Of a stretch of 64,000 bases of DNA, positions 1 through 8,094 are shown one piece after another. The first letter of the stretch is position 1. Each line of letters begins with the position of its first letter. The stretch spans positions 1 to 64,000 of the forward strand of contig DAOUQC010000010.1 in assembly GCA_030625775.1 (NCBI GenBank), read 5' to 3'. The position numbers and the translations under genes are program-made. The notes under the pieces are model-generated. The model did not search any database. It had not been told where the DNA came from and was given only the letters and a program-made list of their open reading frames with translations. Origin of the DNA: Verrucomicrobiota bacterium. Its GTDB lineage: Bacteria; Verrucomicrobiota; Verrucomicrobiia; Verrucomicrobiales; DEV007.

Positions 1-325
1 CTGTCTTCGCTTCGCTACGGCTCCCACGGTCGGTCACCCTCCCGCAGTTGGCTTCGGATAGTTCTTTCCATTTTCATGTTCATTCTATAAACAGGGGACT
101 TGAACCCCTTTTGGTTTTCATTCATGCTGGGCGTACACAAGCGAGATCAGGTAATTCCTTCCCCATCTTTAGTTCTCTTGCCGTCTGACTTCGATTACAT
201 CACAATTTTATTCAAAAGCGACAGGGCTTCGTTTCAGGAATCACCTGTCTATTGACGTTCTCCTCAAAAATTGGGCATTGTCCCTGAAACTTGAAAAGCT
301 CACTTAATCTGGTAAAGTATTCGTC
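1..325. other. Intergenic, no gene recognised
   Basis: No convincing reading frame. Bases 1-23 are the reverse complement of a motif that returns at 28314-28336 (21 of 23 identical). Around 96-112 the minus strand has a stem-loop resembling a tRNA T-arm, but no acceptor or anticodon arms can be built round it. Confidence 0.5.
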
Positions 326-502
326 ATGATTGCGGAAGAATTAAAGACCAAAGTAGATACACTCTCCGCTGATGAGCGACATGAGCTTTCATCGTATCTC
401 ACGAAGATTGAGCTGGAGAGTGACCCTGATTACTGGAAGACAATTCGTCGCAGGGTCGATGATGATAGCCCGGATCGGTGGGTTAGTGCGGATGACCTCT
501 AA
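326..502 (+). CDS. Type II antitoxin, addiction-module-like
   Basis: This is a 58-residue, highly charged, mostly helical reading frame beginning MIAEELKTKV and ending in an acidic WVSADDL tail. Its TAA stop lies 6 bases before the ATG of the RelE-like toxin gene, and an alternative TTG directly abuts the stop. This is the usual antitoxin-first arrangement of type II modules, in which the antitoxin binds and masks its toxin and often represses the shared promoter. The length and Asp/Glu-rich C-terminus fit the addiction-module antitoxin class common in Verrucomicrobiota and Planctomycetota. No DNA-binding motif is visible to me. The call rests on context plus composition and not on a diagnostic motif. 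Confidence 0.66.
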   Translation: MIAEELKTKVDTLSADERHELSSYLTKIELESDPDYWKTIRRRVDDDSPDRWVSADDL

Positions 503-508
503 TTGGCT

Positions 509-766
509 ATGGCGCGGAATTACCGAGTTCTTCTCGATATTGAAGCCATAGAGGTTCTTCCAAAATCTGGGCGCCGTCGCCAGTCGGTATTATCTTTCGT
601 CAAAGGTCTGAGTCAGTTTGCTCATCTTGGCGGGGATTTTGAGGTGTCAGATCCTGAGACGCGACGACTCTTTCAAGTAACGACCGTGGCCGGATTTGCG
701 ATTACTTGGTGGGCAGATGACCCTGTAAGTGAAGTGAAGGTGGTGGATATTCGACCAACTAACTAA
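509..766 (+). CDS. RelE/ParE-family toxin
   Basis: An 85-residue basic protein. Its C-terminal half (about residues 52-82, RRLFQVTTVAGFAITWWADD then VSEVKVVDI) has the strand pattern of the RelE/ParE fold. RelE members cleave mRNA on the ribosome and ParE members poison gyrase; the sequence does not tell which activity applies. I chose the ATG at 509, while a TTG at 503 would add two residues. It is co-directional with the 58-residue antitoxin just upstream, so the two are almost certainly one transcript. A near-perfect hairpin lies about 95 bases downstream. Confidence 0.72.
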   Translation: MARNYRVLLDIEAIEVLPKSGRRRQSVLSFVKGLSQFAHLGGDFEVSDPETRRLFQVTTVAGFAITWWADDPVSEVKVVDIRPTN

Positions 767-860
767 ACTAACAGGAGAACAGGGCATGGCTTCGAACCTG
801 CTTTCTCTCTGGAGTTCTCAACAATTTTCGGTTTCGATAACCCTGAAACAAATATGAACG

Positions 861-890
861 ATGCTCGACCTCTTCCGCAGGTCGGAGCAT
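861..890. repeat. Hairpin downstream of the toxin-antitoxin pair
   Basis: ATGCTCGACCT and AGGTCGGAGCAT form an 11-bp stem with a one-base bulge and a 7-base loop. No T-run follows on either strand, so it may be a REP-like palindrome or a processing/termination structure between the convergent toxin and glutaredoxin genes. Confidence 0.45.
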
Positions 891-945
891 TCAAACGTTA
901 CTTACGTTACCGCGGTAAAGAGCACATATATTGCAGAATACAGCT

Positions 946-1188
946 CTATGGCCGGATATCGTTTTCCTTGAGAAAGGGAACCAACTCCTCCACGCCAAAA
1001 TCGGCGAGTATCAGACCATTCGGCATCACCATCGTTGGCGCCTTGGTCTGGCCTGACAATTCCTTCATTTCAGCAAAAGCGGCGACATCAGTCAGCACAT
1101 TCGCTTCTTCAAAGCTATAGTCATTGCCCTCCAACCAGCGAGTTGCTTCGACACACCAGGGACAACCAGGCTTGATAAATACTTTCAT
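946..1188 (-). CDS. Glutaredoxin family protein
   Basis: An 80-residue thioredoxin-fold protein that begins MKVFIKPGCPWC. The dithiol active site CPWC is at residues 9-12. The later KAPTMVM segment corresponds to the cis-proline loop and is followed by the Gly-rich region found in small glutaredoxins. It should reduce protein disulfides or glutathione-type mixed disulfides in the cytoplasm. It is full length for the family. It lies 70 bases downstream of proS on the same strand, so read-through is possible, but no functional link is evident. The NrdH/glutaredoxin-like subfamily cannot be separated by eye. Confidence 0.88.
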   Translation of the reverse strand: MKVFIKPGCPWCVEATRWLEGNDYSFEEANVLTDVAAFAEMKELSGQTKAPTMVMPNGLILADFGVEELVPFLKENDIRP

Positions 1189-1258
1189 TGTTTTTCGGTT
1201 TAGTTTTTAAATTCCAGAGTGCATCCGGTGAGTTCCATTCTATCTCCTGACTCCTTCC

Positions 1259-2785
1259 TCAATAAGCCTTGGCAAAAACCACTCGTCCTTCGGCGGGTTT
1301 CCCAGTGATCACACAAACGCCACTCTCTCCACGCAATTCAGGATCCGATGGTATGCAGCGAATCGTCACTTTACTCTCCTTTTGCAAAGCCTCCTCCTCC
1401 TCGGCCGTCCCTCCCCAATGTCCCAGGGCAAATCCCCCGTGGATTTCCGGCTGACCAGAATTTTGCGGAGTGAAAAAGGCATAGAACTCTTCAGCCGATT
1501 GAAGCTCTTTGGTATGTTCCTCACGGAAAGCCAAAGCGCGTTCCAATAGATTACTCTGAATAGACAACAAAGTCTCCGCCATCTGTGCCACCGCCTCATC
1601 CGACGCAATGAAAGACTTGTCCCGATGCCCGCCATCCCGCCGCGTCACCGCCACCGAACCTTTTTCCAAATCACGTGGCCCAATTTCGATTCGCACTGGC
1701 ACGCCCTTTTTGATCCACTCCCAGTTTTTCACTCCCCCGCCGAGATCACGTTCATCCACTTCCACTCTAAGCGGCGCGTTCCACGCACTTTCCGCACGAA
1801 GTTTTTCCTCCAGCTGATGACAAGCCGCCAGCACTTCCTCGCGTACTTCTTCTTTCGGGATAATCGGCAAAATAACCACCTGCGTGGGAGCCACCCTCGG
1901 AGGAATGATCAGACCATCGTCATCCCCATGGGCCATGATCAAGGTTCCGATCAAACGAGTGCTAACCCCCCAACTGGTCGTCCAGGCAAACTCCCGTTTG
2001 CCTTCGCGGCCTTCAAAATCAATGCCTGCCGCTTTGGAAAAATTCTGCCCCAGGAAATGGGAGGTGCCCGCCTGGATAGCCTTACGATCCTGCACCATCG
2101 CCTCGACCGTAAAAGTATTCAATGCACCGGGAAAACGCTCGCCCTCCGTCTTCTCACCAGGAATAACCGGAATCGCCAAATGCTCACGAAGAAACTCCTC
2201 GTAAACCCCGTGCATCTTACAGGTTTCCTCCATCGCCTGCTCCGGTGTTTCGTGAGCGGTGTGCCCTTCCTGCCAGAGAAATTCTGCGGTGCGCAAAAAC
2301 AAACGCGGACGCATCTCCCAACGCATGACATTGGCCCACTGATTGATCAATAAAGGCAAGTCACGGTAACTCTGCACCCAACGGGCAAAAGCCGCACCAA
2401 TGATGGTCTCCGAAGTCGGCCGGATCACATAAGGCTCAGAGAGCTTGCCCGCCGGCACCATTTTGCCATCCTGCAATTCGAGCCGGTGATGGGTTACCAC
2501 CGCACACTCAGTCGCAAAGCCCTCCACATGAGTTGCTTCTTTTTCAAGGTAACTCACCGGAATCAACAAAGGAAAATAAGCATTTTTGTGCCCGGTTTCC
2601 TTAAACATCACATCCAATTGAGCTTGGATTTGTTCCCACAATCCATAGCCCCAGGGTTTGATCACCATGCAGCCTCTTACTTCCGAATTCTCCGCCATGT
2701 CAGATGCTCTGACCACCTGCTGGTACCACTCCGGAAAATTTTTATCCCGGGCCGGGCTGATCGCATTTTGCTGTTGTTTTGCCAT
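1259..2785 (-). CDS. proS: Prolyl-tRNA synthetase, short type without editing domain
   Basis: A 508-residue class II aminoacyl-tRNA synthetase that charges tRNA-Pro. RPTSET sits at residues 122-127 and the motif 2 region RLFLRTAEFLWQEGHT at 161-176. A later stretch, WGVSTRLIGTLIMAHGDD, matches motif 3, and an anticodon-binding domain and the C-terminal extension follow. The INS editing domain of the long bacterial form is absent. This length and order identify the archaeal/eukaryal-like short form (type 3), which also occurs in many bacteria. The start gives MAKQQQNAIS, directly before the conserved first helix. Glutaredoxin follows downstream on the same strand. Confidence 0.96.
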   Translation of the reverse strand: MAKQQQNAISPARDKNFPEWYQQVVRASDMAENSEVRGCMVIKPWGYGLWEQIQAQLDVMFKETGHKNAYFPLLIPVSYLEKEATHVEGFATECAVVTHHRLELQDGKMVPAGKLSEPYVIRPTSETIIGAAFARWVQSYRDLPLLINQWANVMRWEMRPRLFLRTAEFLWQEGHTAHETPEQAMEETCKMHGVYEEFLREHLAIPVIPGEKTEGERFPGALNTFTVEAMVQDRKAIQAGTSHFLGQNFSKAAGIDFEGREGKREFAWTTSWGVSTRLIGTLIMAHGDDDGLIIPPRVAPTQVVILPIIPKEEVREEVLAACHQLEEKLRAESAWNAPLRVEVDERDLGGGVKNWEWIKKGVPVRIEIGPRDLEKGSVAVTRRDGGHRDKSFIASDEAVAQMAETLLSIQSNLLERALAFREEHTKELQSAEEFYAFFTPQNSGQPEIHGGFALGHWGGTAEEEEALQKESKVTIRCIPSDPELRGESGVCVITGKPAEGRVVFAKAY

Positions 2786-2886
2786 AATGATTCAAACGAT
2801 GTAGAAATCGGCATCCTAGCCCTAATCGAACAAAACGCCAGCCCCGAAACAAGCCTTTTGATTGAGCTTGAACCCCTGCCATTCCC

Positions 2887-4056
2887 TCAGGACAAAGTCT
2901 CCATGATTTTCTGGTAAAAAGCGGCACCTTCTTCCAATGCTTTCCGCTCAATCCATTCGTCTTCAGTGTGCGCCTGGGCGATTGATCCCGGCCCAAGCGC
3001 AATCGCTGGAATCCCCCCCGATGCCAACCAGGCCGCATCACAAAACCACGGAGCCCCAATGCATCTTGCCCCCAATTCACCCAACTGTTTCACAAAAGGG
3101 TTCTCCTGATCGGTGTTCAGTGCCGAACATTCCACCAACAGCTTGAGAACCACTTCTGGAAGCTTTCCCTCTCCCAACTGCTTGGACAGATAGCTCTGCA
3201 AGATTTTCATAAGCCCGCCCGCGGCCATCAGCTCTGGAGTCTCACGAAAATCCAACGTGGCTTCACAATAATCGGGAACGATGTTGGTTTTGGCTCCCCC
3301 TTGAATGGTACCAATATTTACCGTCGGGCTTCCCAGGATAGCATTTTTGTATTTTTCAGCCTTCAATTCAATCCGAAATTCCCTGTCGATTTTTTGCAAA
3401 ATTTCCACCATGGCCATGATCGCATTTTCACCACGCTCTGGAGTAGAACCGTGGGCTGCTTGCCCTTGAGTGCTTAGCTGGAGCCAGGTGCAGCCCTTGT
3501 GCTGGCAAACCACATCCAGCTCCGTCGGTTCACCAACAATGGCAAAATCCCATTCATCACCATGATGCTCGGCAAAATGACGCGACCCCGGCTGGCTGAT
3601 TTCTTCCCCCATCAGGCCAACAAATCCAAGCTCAACATCAAGATCAGCCAGCCTTCCGCCCAATTCGTGAAAAGCCCACAACATCGCAGCCATCGTGCCT
3701 TTGGTATCACTCGCCCCCCGCCCCCATATTTTGCCGTCCCTCAGTTCGCCTGCAAAAGGATCGATCGTCATGCCCGCGACACTCACTGTATCCGTGTGCG
3801 GCGCAAACAAGATTCTTGGTTTTTTCTTCCCCTCCGATATGGTCGTGGCAAAATGCCCAATCACGTTGGGACGGTTCGGCACAACTTCTTCCAGAACCAC
3901 TTCCGCCCCACATTGACGCAAAAAATCGGCAATATAGCAAGCACACGCCTCCTCCCCCGTCTGCGCCGTACCCGGATCGCCACTGCCTTCGGGGTTTACA
4001 CTTGGAATCGCAATCAGATCCTGCAGAAGTTCAACGACGTTTTGAGGCATTTTCAT
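2887..4056 (-). CDS. M20 family metallopeptidase/deacylase (ArgE/DapE-like)
   Basis: A 389-residue di-zinc hydrolase of the ArgE/DapE/CPG2 group, which removes acyl groups or C-terminal residues from amino-acid derivatives. Metal ligands are visible: H87 in HTDTV, D117 in GRGASDTKG, E151/E152 in MGEE, an acidic ligand in VGEPTELD, and a C-terminal His in AHTEDEW. A dimerisation lid domain lies between. I chose ATG at 4056, which gives MKMPQNVVELL; an upstream ATG at 4110 would add 18 residues without family similarity. The neighbouring genes do not belong to arginine or lysine synthesis, so the exact substrate (acetylornithine, succinyl-diaminopimelate or a dipeptide) is open. Confidence 0.86.
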   Translation of the reverse strand: MKMPQNVVELLQDLIAIPSVNPEGSGDPGTAQTGEEACACYIADFLRQCGAEVVLEEVVPNRPNVIGHFATTISEGKKKPRILFAPHTDTVSVAGMTIDPFAGELRDGKIWGRGASDTKGTMAAMLWAFHELGGRLADLDVELGFVGLMGEEISQPGSRHFAEHHGDEWDFAIVGEPTELDVVCQHKGCTWLQLSTQGQAAHGSTPERGENAIMAMVEILQKIDREFRIELKAEKYKNAILGSPTVNIGTIQGGAKTNIVPDYCEATLDFRETPELMAAGGLMKILQSYLSKQLGEGKLPEVVLKLLVECSALNTDQENPFVKQLGELGARCIGAPWFCDAAWLASGGIPAIALGPGSIAQAHTEDEWIERKALEEGAAFYQKIMETLS

Positions 4057-4292
4057 GCAGATCAGTCCACCGTATTTTTCATGCTGTAAAGCCTGCACTT
4101 TGCTCAGCAAAAGCTGATTTTGCCTACTGATTCAATGATTCCCCCACTTTGAGCAATCAAATTCAGGGGTAATAACAAAACTTCAGCAAATAAAAAGTTC
4201 AGCCCAGTACATCATTTATTGTATTATGGTATTGACATTCCACCCATTTTCCGGCCTAAATATAGGTTCAAAGTTTTTTATCGCCTATCAAA

Positions 4293-5276
4293 ATGAGTGA
4301 TTCCTCACCTACACCACCGGATCCACAGAAACCGTCCAAGAAGACGTCGACAGTTCCGTTGAAAAAAGAAACGGTTCGTATTACCCTTCGTGCACGCCCC
4401 GAGGACACAGGTCCCATCGTACCACAAGGGGTAACCCAACCTATCAGACCGGTAGGTGCATCTGTGGATGGAGGCGCTGTTTCGCCAGTGACCGGCTCGA
4501 TTCCACCCATCGGCAGCACCATGCCGATCCCGGGACAAGCAAATCCTACTGGAAGCGTTCCACCCATCGGCAGCACCATGCCGGTTCCAGCACAAGAAGG
4601 CCCTACGGGAAGTATTCCACCGATTGGCAGCACCATGCCAGTACCGGGAGCCGCTCCTGTTACGGCTACCGCGCCCTCTGCGCCACCTACCCCTACTATT
4701 GCTCCTGTCGGACCCAGACCCAATTCACCTACGGCCGCACCTGCACCACCCCCGGCACCTGCAACGCCGGCACCTGGCCAAGCTCCGCTTGCCCCGCCTC
4801 CTGCACCAGTAGCACCACCACCCACTGGAGGTGGAGCCAAAACAGTTACTTTAGGTGCTGCGGCTGCACCGCCTGCTCCCCAGCAGCGTGCTCAAACCGT
4901 GCCACTCTCTCAGGGAGTCGCTCCGGCGCCAACGGCCGCTCCTATAGGCGCAAAAACTATTCCTTTGGCCAAGGCCCCGGCACCAGCTGGACCAGCCATT
5001 GGGAAACAAACCACTCCGCTCGCTGCACCAGGCAGTGCCAAGCCTCTGCCAAAGGCAACCGTCAAACTGCAGCAAACCCAATCCATGGGAGCAGCAGGAG
5101 GTTCCCCCATCAGTGCCGCTCCTAACATTAAATCAACGGCAGCAGATGAAGCCGAAGAAGAATGGGAGGAAGATTTTGAAGAATCAGGCCTTATGCCTTT
5201 TGCTATTATTGTTATCATCCTTTCAATCGCCGTATTCTTAATTGAATTCATGGCATATCAAGTCGGCCAGGGCTGA
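4293..5276 (+). CDS. Proline-rich repeat protein with C-terminal membrane anchor
   Basis: Unrecognised 327-residue protein. A charged N-terminus (1-40) leads into three 19-residue repeats at about 67-122, each of the form TGSxPPIGSTMPxP. A long Pro/Ala linker follows, an acidic stretch (EEEWEEDFEE) and one membrane segment at about 301-323, beginning MPFAIIVIILS. Short Thr motifs of the kind TVPL/TVTL/TIPL occur at least six times (TSTVPL, AKTVTL, AQTVPL, AKTIPL, KQTTPL, KATVKL). The layout suggests a tail-anchored protein with a flexible cytoplasmic arm. The spaced Thr sites could be kinase targets, but that is inference. It is not a secreted protein because there is no N-terminal signal. 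A short homologous tail ORF follows. Confidence 0.72.
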   Translation: MSDSSPTPPDPQKPSKKTSTVPLKKETVRITLRARPEDTGPIVPQGVTQPIRPVGASVDGGAVSPVTGSIPPIGSTMPIPGQANPTGSVPPIGSTMPVPAQEGPTGSIPPIGSTMPVPGAAPVTATAPSAPPTPTIAPVGPRPNSPTAAPAPPPAPATPAPGQAPLAPPPAPVAPPPTGGGAKTVTLGAAAAPPAPQQRAQTVPLSQGVAPAPTAAPIGAKTIPLAKAPAPAGPAIGKQTTPLAAPGSAKPLPKATVKLQQTQSMGAAGGSPISAAPNIKSTAADEAEEEWEEDFEESGLMPFAIIVIILSIAVFLIEFMAYQVGQG

Positions 5277-5319
5277 TGAAACCAAACTTCTTGGAACGAA
5301 AAATTTAAAATCCGGTTCT

Positions 5320-5400
5320 ATGCTACTACCAATCATTGTTCTTGCTCTTTCGATCGGCGTGTTGGCGCTGGAAATCATGACAAAATCAGTAGGCGGCTGA
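5320..5400 (+). CDS. Candidate 26-residue membrane peptide, copy of the upstream tail anchor
   Basis: ATG at 5320 opens MLLPIIVLALSIGVLALEIM and ends SVGG before TGA. It aligns with the C-terminal anchor of the preceding protein: both have Ser-Gly-x-Met, a run of Ile/Val/Leu with the shared pair Leu-Ser-Ile, a Glu near the end of the segment, and a Val-Gly ending. The preceding reading frame stays open upstream of the ATG but has no start. It is either a very small membrane peptide or the remnant of a tandem duplication of the upstream gene's 3-prime end. Expression is unproven. Confidence 0.4.
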   Translation: MLLPIIVLALSIGVLALEIMTKSVGG

Positions 5401-5519
5401 GAGATCTTCTCACTCGCTCTGTTTTTCAGTCAGGATCTACTATCATGTAGGTATCGCAGCCTTGCCCCCTTTTCAGGCGGCATACTGGTATTTTTACAAT
5501 CCCATTTTACTGCTCGTAC

Positions 5520-5686
5520 CTTGTCAGGCTTAAGATGGTGGATTCACCGTGGGACAGAATTGCCTCCGGCTGTCTGCGTTACACTCCGGCTCCGATTCTG
5601 TCATTTAAGGCCAGCGTAAACCACCCCCGGCAAATATGAAAATTTGTCCTACGATCCCCATCATTTTAAGGTGGTCTAAACACTAG
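5520..5686. repeat. MITE-like intergenic repeat, copy 1
   Basis: A 167-bp sequence that recurs at 28047-28183. Both begin CTTGTCAGGCTTAAGATGG and end GTCTAAACACTAG. The ends are imperfect inverted repeats: CTTAAGATGGTGG near the left end matches the reverse complement of the CATCATTTTAAG region near the right, and GACAGAAT/ATTCTGTC forms an inner stem. Copy 1 carries about 30 bases in its centre that copy 2 lacks. There is no coding capacity. Confidence 0.75.
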
Positions 5687-5761
5687 CTATCCACCTTGAG
5701 AGAAAAAAAGGGCACCCGTGGCACCCGTCTGCCCCTCGTTGCCTAGCTAGTTAAGAAAGGT

Positions 5762-5790
5762 TTGACATCTTTTTAATTTCAAGGCAGAAT
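5762..5790 (+). promoter_or_regulatory. Candidate sigma-70 promoter for the beta-barrel gene
   Basis: A perfect TTGACA at 5762-5767 is followed after 17 bases by CAGAAT, with TATGGT slightly further on as an alternative -10. It lies about 40-60 bases upstream of the ATG at 5827. Prediction only. Confidence 0.4.
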
Positions 5791-5826
5791 ATGGTAAATA
5801 TGGATGTTTTATAAATTACATCAATT

Positions 5827-6429
5827 ATGAAAAAAAATATTTTTGCCTTTTCTTTTTTTGTCTTGGTTGCGGGTGGAGCTAACGCTCAAGACTCTTCAAC
5901 CCTTTCCCACAGTTATTTCGACCTTGGTTATGAGAGGGTATTTTATAGCGGTGATCTCGGCGCCACTCTGGAAGATGCCAACGGTTTCGATGTTGAGTTG
6001 TCAGCCGCCCCTACCGAACATTTTTTCCTTCTGGCAGATTACCACCACGCCAGCCCTGATCTTGTTGATAGCCCTGGATCCGTGGACACTCAGGACCTTC
6101 GTCTCGGCCTCGGAGCCAACACCCTGCTGGGAGGAATGGCTGACATCTACTTCCAGGCTGGAACCAGATATATCGAAATCCCTGCTGCCGGCAACTGGGA
6201 TCGCCTCGATGACTGGGGGTTTTATTTTGAACCCGGCGTGCGTTTAGCCATTTTTTCAAGCTGGGAAGTTTACGCTTCCCTTGACTACACCCGAATCGAT
6301 GAGCAAAATCTCTGGGGTGGAGAAGTTGGGAGTGTTTTCAAATTCACCGACATGTTGGGAGTCGAAATTTCCGGTCGATTCGAAGACAACCGCAGCACTT
6401 TGGGAATCGGCGGACGCCTGCAGTGGTAA
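5827..6429 (+). CDS. Outer-membrane beta-barrel protein, small porin-like
   Basis: A 200-residue protein with a Sec signal peptide (MKKNIFAFSFFVLVAGGANA, cut after residue 20). The mature part alternates hydrophobic and polar residues in short strands (YFDLGYERV, DVELSAAP, LRLGLGANTL, YFQAGTRYI, FYFEPGVRLA, VYASLDYTRI, GVEISGRFE, LGIGGRLQW). It ends in an aromatic residue, as expected for BAM-assembled eight-stranded barrels. It resembles the outer-membrane protein beta-barrel class. No enzymatic motif is seen. It is monocistronic, with its own candidate promoter and a strong terminator. Its function beyond an envelope protein is unknown. Confidence 0.78.
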   Translation: MKKNIFAFSFFVLVAGGANAQDSSTLSHSYFDLGYERVFYSGDLGATLEDANGFDVELSAAPTEHFFLLADYHHASPDLVDSPGSVDTQDLRLGLGANTLLGGMADIYFQAGTRYIEIPAAGNWDRLDDWGFYFEPGVRLAIFSSWEVYASLDYTRIDEQNLWGGEVGSVFKFTDMLGVEISGRFEDNRSTLGIGGRLQW

Positions 6430-6450
6430 GCCAGGGAATTTAAAAGAACG

Positions 6451-6483
6451 AAAGCTGATCCACTTGGCGGATCAGCTTTTTTT
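6451..6483 (+). terminator. Rho-independent terminator after the beta-barrel gene
   Basis: GCTGATCC pairs with GGATCAGC around a short loop (ACTTGGC) and is followed by TTTTTTT. It has A residues on the other side and may also serve the convergent nnr gene. Confidence 0.88.
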
Positions 6484-6503
6484 ATGCAGTAAGAGTGGAA
6501 AAA

Positions 6504-8003
6504 TCAGAATTCTCCATTTCGCAGAGCATCAAATGCCAGACCCAACTCACTACCGATCGTCCGTGCTGTCAGAGACTCTGCCGATTGAAGCCCTTCATAT
6601 ACAAATTTTTCCGCATTACGTCCGATCAGCCAACTTCCCAGACAAGCCGCATCGTAGAGGGAAAGTCCTTGTGCTATTAAACCGGCACATATGCCCGTCA
6701 GCACATCTCCTACCCCGCCGGTAGCCATTCCCGGGTGCCCGGTCGAGTTGATTGCCTGCGGCTGCCCTGCCGAGGCAATCAAGGTGCGGGCTCCTTTGTA
6801 TAACAGCACTCCTTGAAAAGATTTTTGCTTGATGAAATCATCGACCACATCAAAACGGTTTTCACAGGTGGCCGCCTCTGGAAAAAGACGCATCATTTCA
6901 CCCGGGTGCGGAGTTAAAAGACGCTGATGACCGCATTTGGCCAAACCGTCAAAAGAATTATCCCAACGAGCCAGGCAGTTTAAGGCATCCGCGTCGACCA
7001 CCATCGGGCGAGGATCATTCAAAATCAGATCCAACAAAGCCGGATCAGGTTCAACCCCCAAACCAGGACCCACCGCCAGCACTTCAACAGCATCTTCACG
7101 AATGTCCTCAAAGCAATCAATAGGCTTCACCATGACTTCCGGTGAAGCTTTTGTTGCGAGAATATCATAGATGGATTGCTCAGCATACAAAGTCACCAAT
7201 CCTGCCCCGGATTGCACTGCGGCTGTTGAAGCCAATACCGCCGCCCCGGTCAACCCTCTCGACCCAGCCAAAATACCCACACGCCCCGCTCGGCCTTTGT
7301 GACAATCAAAGTCTCTGCGCGGCAATAAACCTGCCAAATTACCAGGGGATAATACCACGGAACTATTACAACTCTCTGCAAATACAATCTCCGGCAAGCC
7401 AATCTGGGCAATTCTCCCAACATGATTGATCGCCACATCTTGAACGATACCCGCCTTGATCGCGGCAATCGACAGGGTGATGTCAGCCACCACCGCCCCT
7501 GGATAAGGCGTGCCAAGATCCCCATCCACTCCCGATGGAATGTCAATCGCGAAACAAGTGGCATTGCTTTCTAAACGTTGATGATTGAGTTGCTCTGCCC
7601 GTTCCCCGATAATTCCCCGCAGCGGGCCGCGTGCACCAATACCCAACAATCCATCCACCACAATGCCTCCGCCCATGCGATTTGAGGCAGCCCATTTACT
7701 CTCTGGCTCTGCTGCCAATTCAGCCAGTTTTTTGGCTGCCAAATCAGTCATCTCAGAAGGCTCTCCCGATAAAACCGCCTCTACCCTCCAACCCTGCTTG
7801 CGAAGCTCACGTCCTGCAACCAAGGCATCCCCGCCATTATTGCCCTTACCTACAAATAAAGTGGCCCGCCCCGGTACAGGGAAAAATTGCCTAATGGCCC
7901 GGGAGCAAGCCTGCCCCGCTTTTTCCATCAAATCCTCGGCCACAACGCCGGTCGAAAACAAGCGCTCTTCCGCCTGCTTCATTTGTTCACATGTAACGAT
8001 CAT
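6504..8003 (-). CDS. nnr: Bifunctional NAD(P)H-hydrate repair enzyme (epimerase + ADP-dependent dehydratase)
   Basis: A 499-residue two-domain protein that repairs hydrated NADH/NADPH. The N-terminal YjeF_N epimerase has GKGNNGGDALVAGR, with GNNGGD at 54-59. The C-terminal ribokinase-like dehydratase has GHPGMATGGVGDVLTG, whose Gly-Val-Gly-Asp is the catalytic/ATP-site signature. ATG at 8003 (MIVTCEQMKQAEERLF) is chosen. The longer frame to 8201 runs through the amidase terminator and lacks family similarity. The two domains are both full length. The gene lies downstream of the amidase on the same strand, separated by a terminator hairpin, so it is probably expressed separately. Confidence 0.94.
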   Translation of the reverse strand: MIVTCEQMKQAEERLFSTGVVAEDLMEKAGQACSRAIRQFFPVPGRATLFVGKGNNGGDALVAGRELRKQGWRVEAVLSGEPSEMTDLAAKKLAELAAEPESKWAASNRMGGGIVVDGLLGIGARGPLRGIIGERAEQLNHQRLESNATCFAIDIPSGVDGDLGTPYPGAVVADITLSIAAIKAGIVQDVAINHVGRIAQIGLPEIVFAESCNSSVVLSPGNLAGLLPRRDFDCHKGRAGRVGILAGSRGLTGAAVLASTAAVQSGAGLVTLYAEQSIYDILATKASPEVMVKPIDCFEDIREDAVEVLAVGPGLGVEPDPALLDLILNDPRPMVVDADALNCLARWDNSFDGLAKCGHQRLLTPHPGEMMRLFPEAATCENRFDVVDDFIKQKSFQGVLLYKGARTLIASAGQPQAINSTGHPGMATGGVGDVLTGICAGLIAQGLSLYDAACLGSWLIGRNAEKFVYEGLQSAESLTARTIGSELGLAFDALRNGEF

Positions 8004-8021
8004 CACCCTGATTCCTGTCAG

Positions 8022-8052
8022 CAAAAAGAAAGCCCGCACACGCGGGTTTCGC
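8022..8052 (-). terminator. Rho-independent terminator after the amidase gene
   Basis: On the minus strand AACCCGC pairs with GCGGGCTT and is followed by CTTTTT. It sits between the amidase stop and the nnr start. Confidence 0.8.
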
Positions 8053-8094
8053 AAGTCTGTTTCTGATCCGGACCCAGCCTGGCAAGTCCCTTGA

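Noticed and set aside
60-150. Possible tRNA or tmRNA on the minus strand (GGGGTTCAAGTCCCC T-arm-like stem)
   Set aside because: Only one arm can be drawn. There is no matching acceptor stem, anticodon arm or D-arm, and no CCA end.
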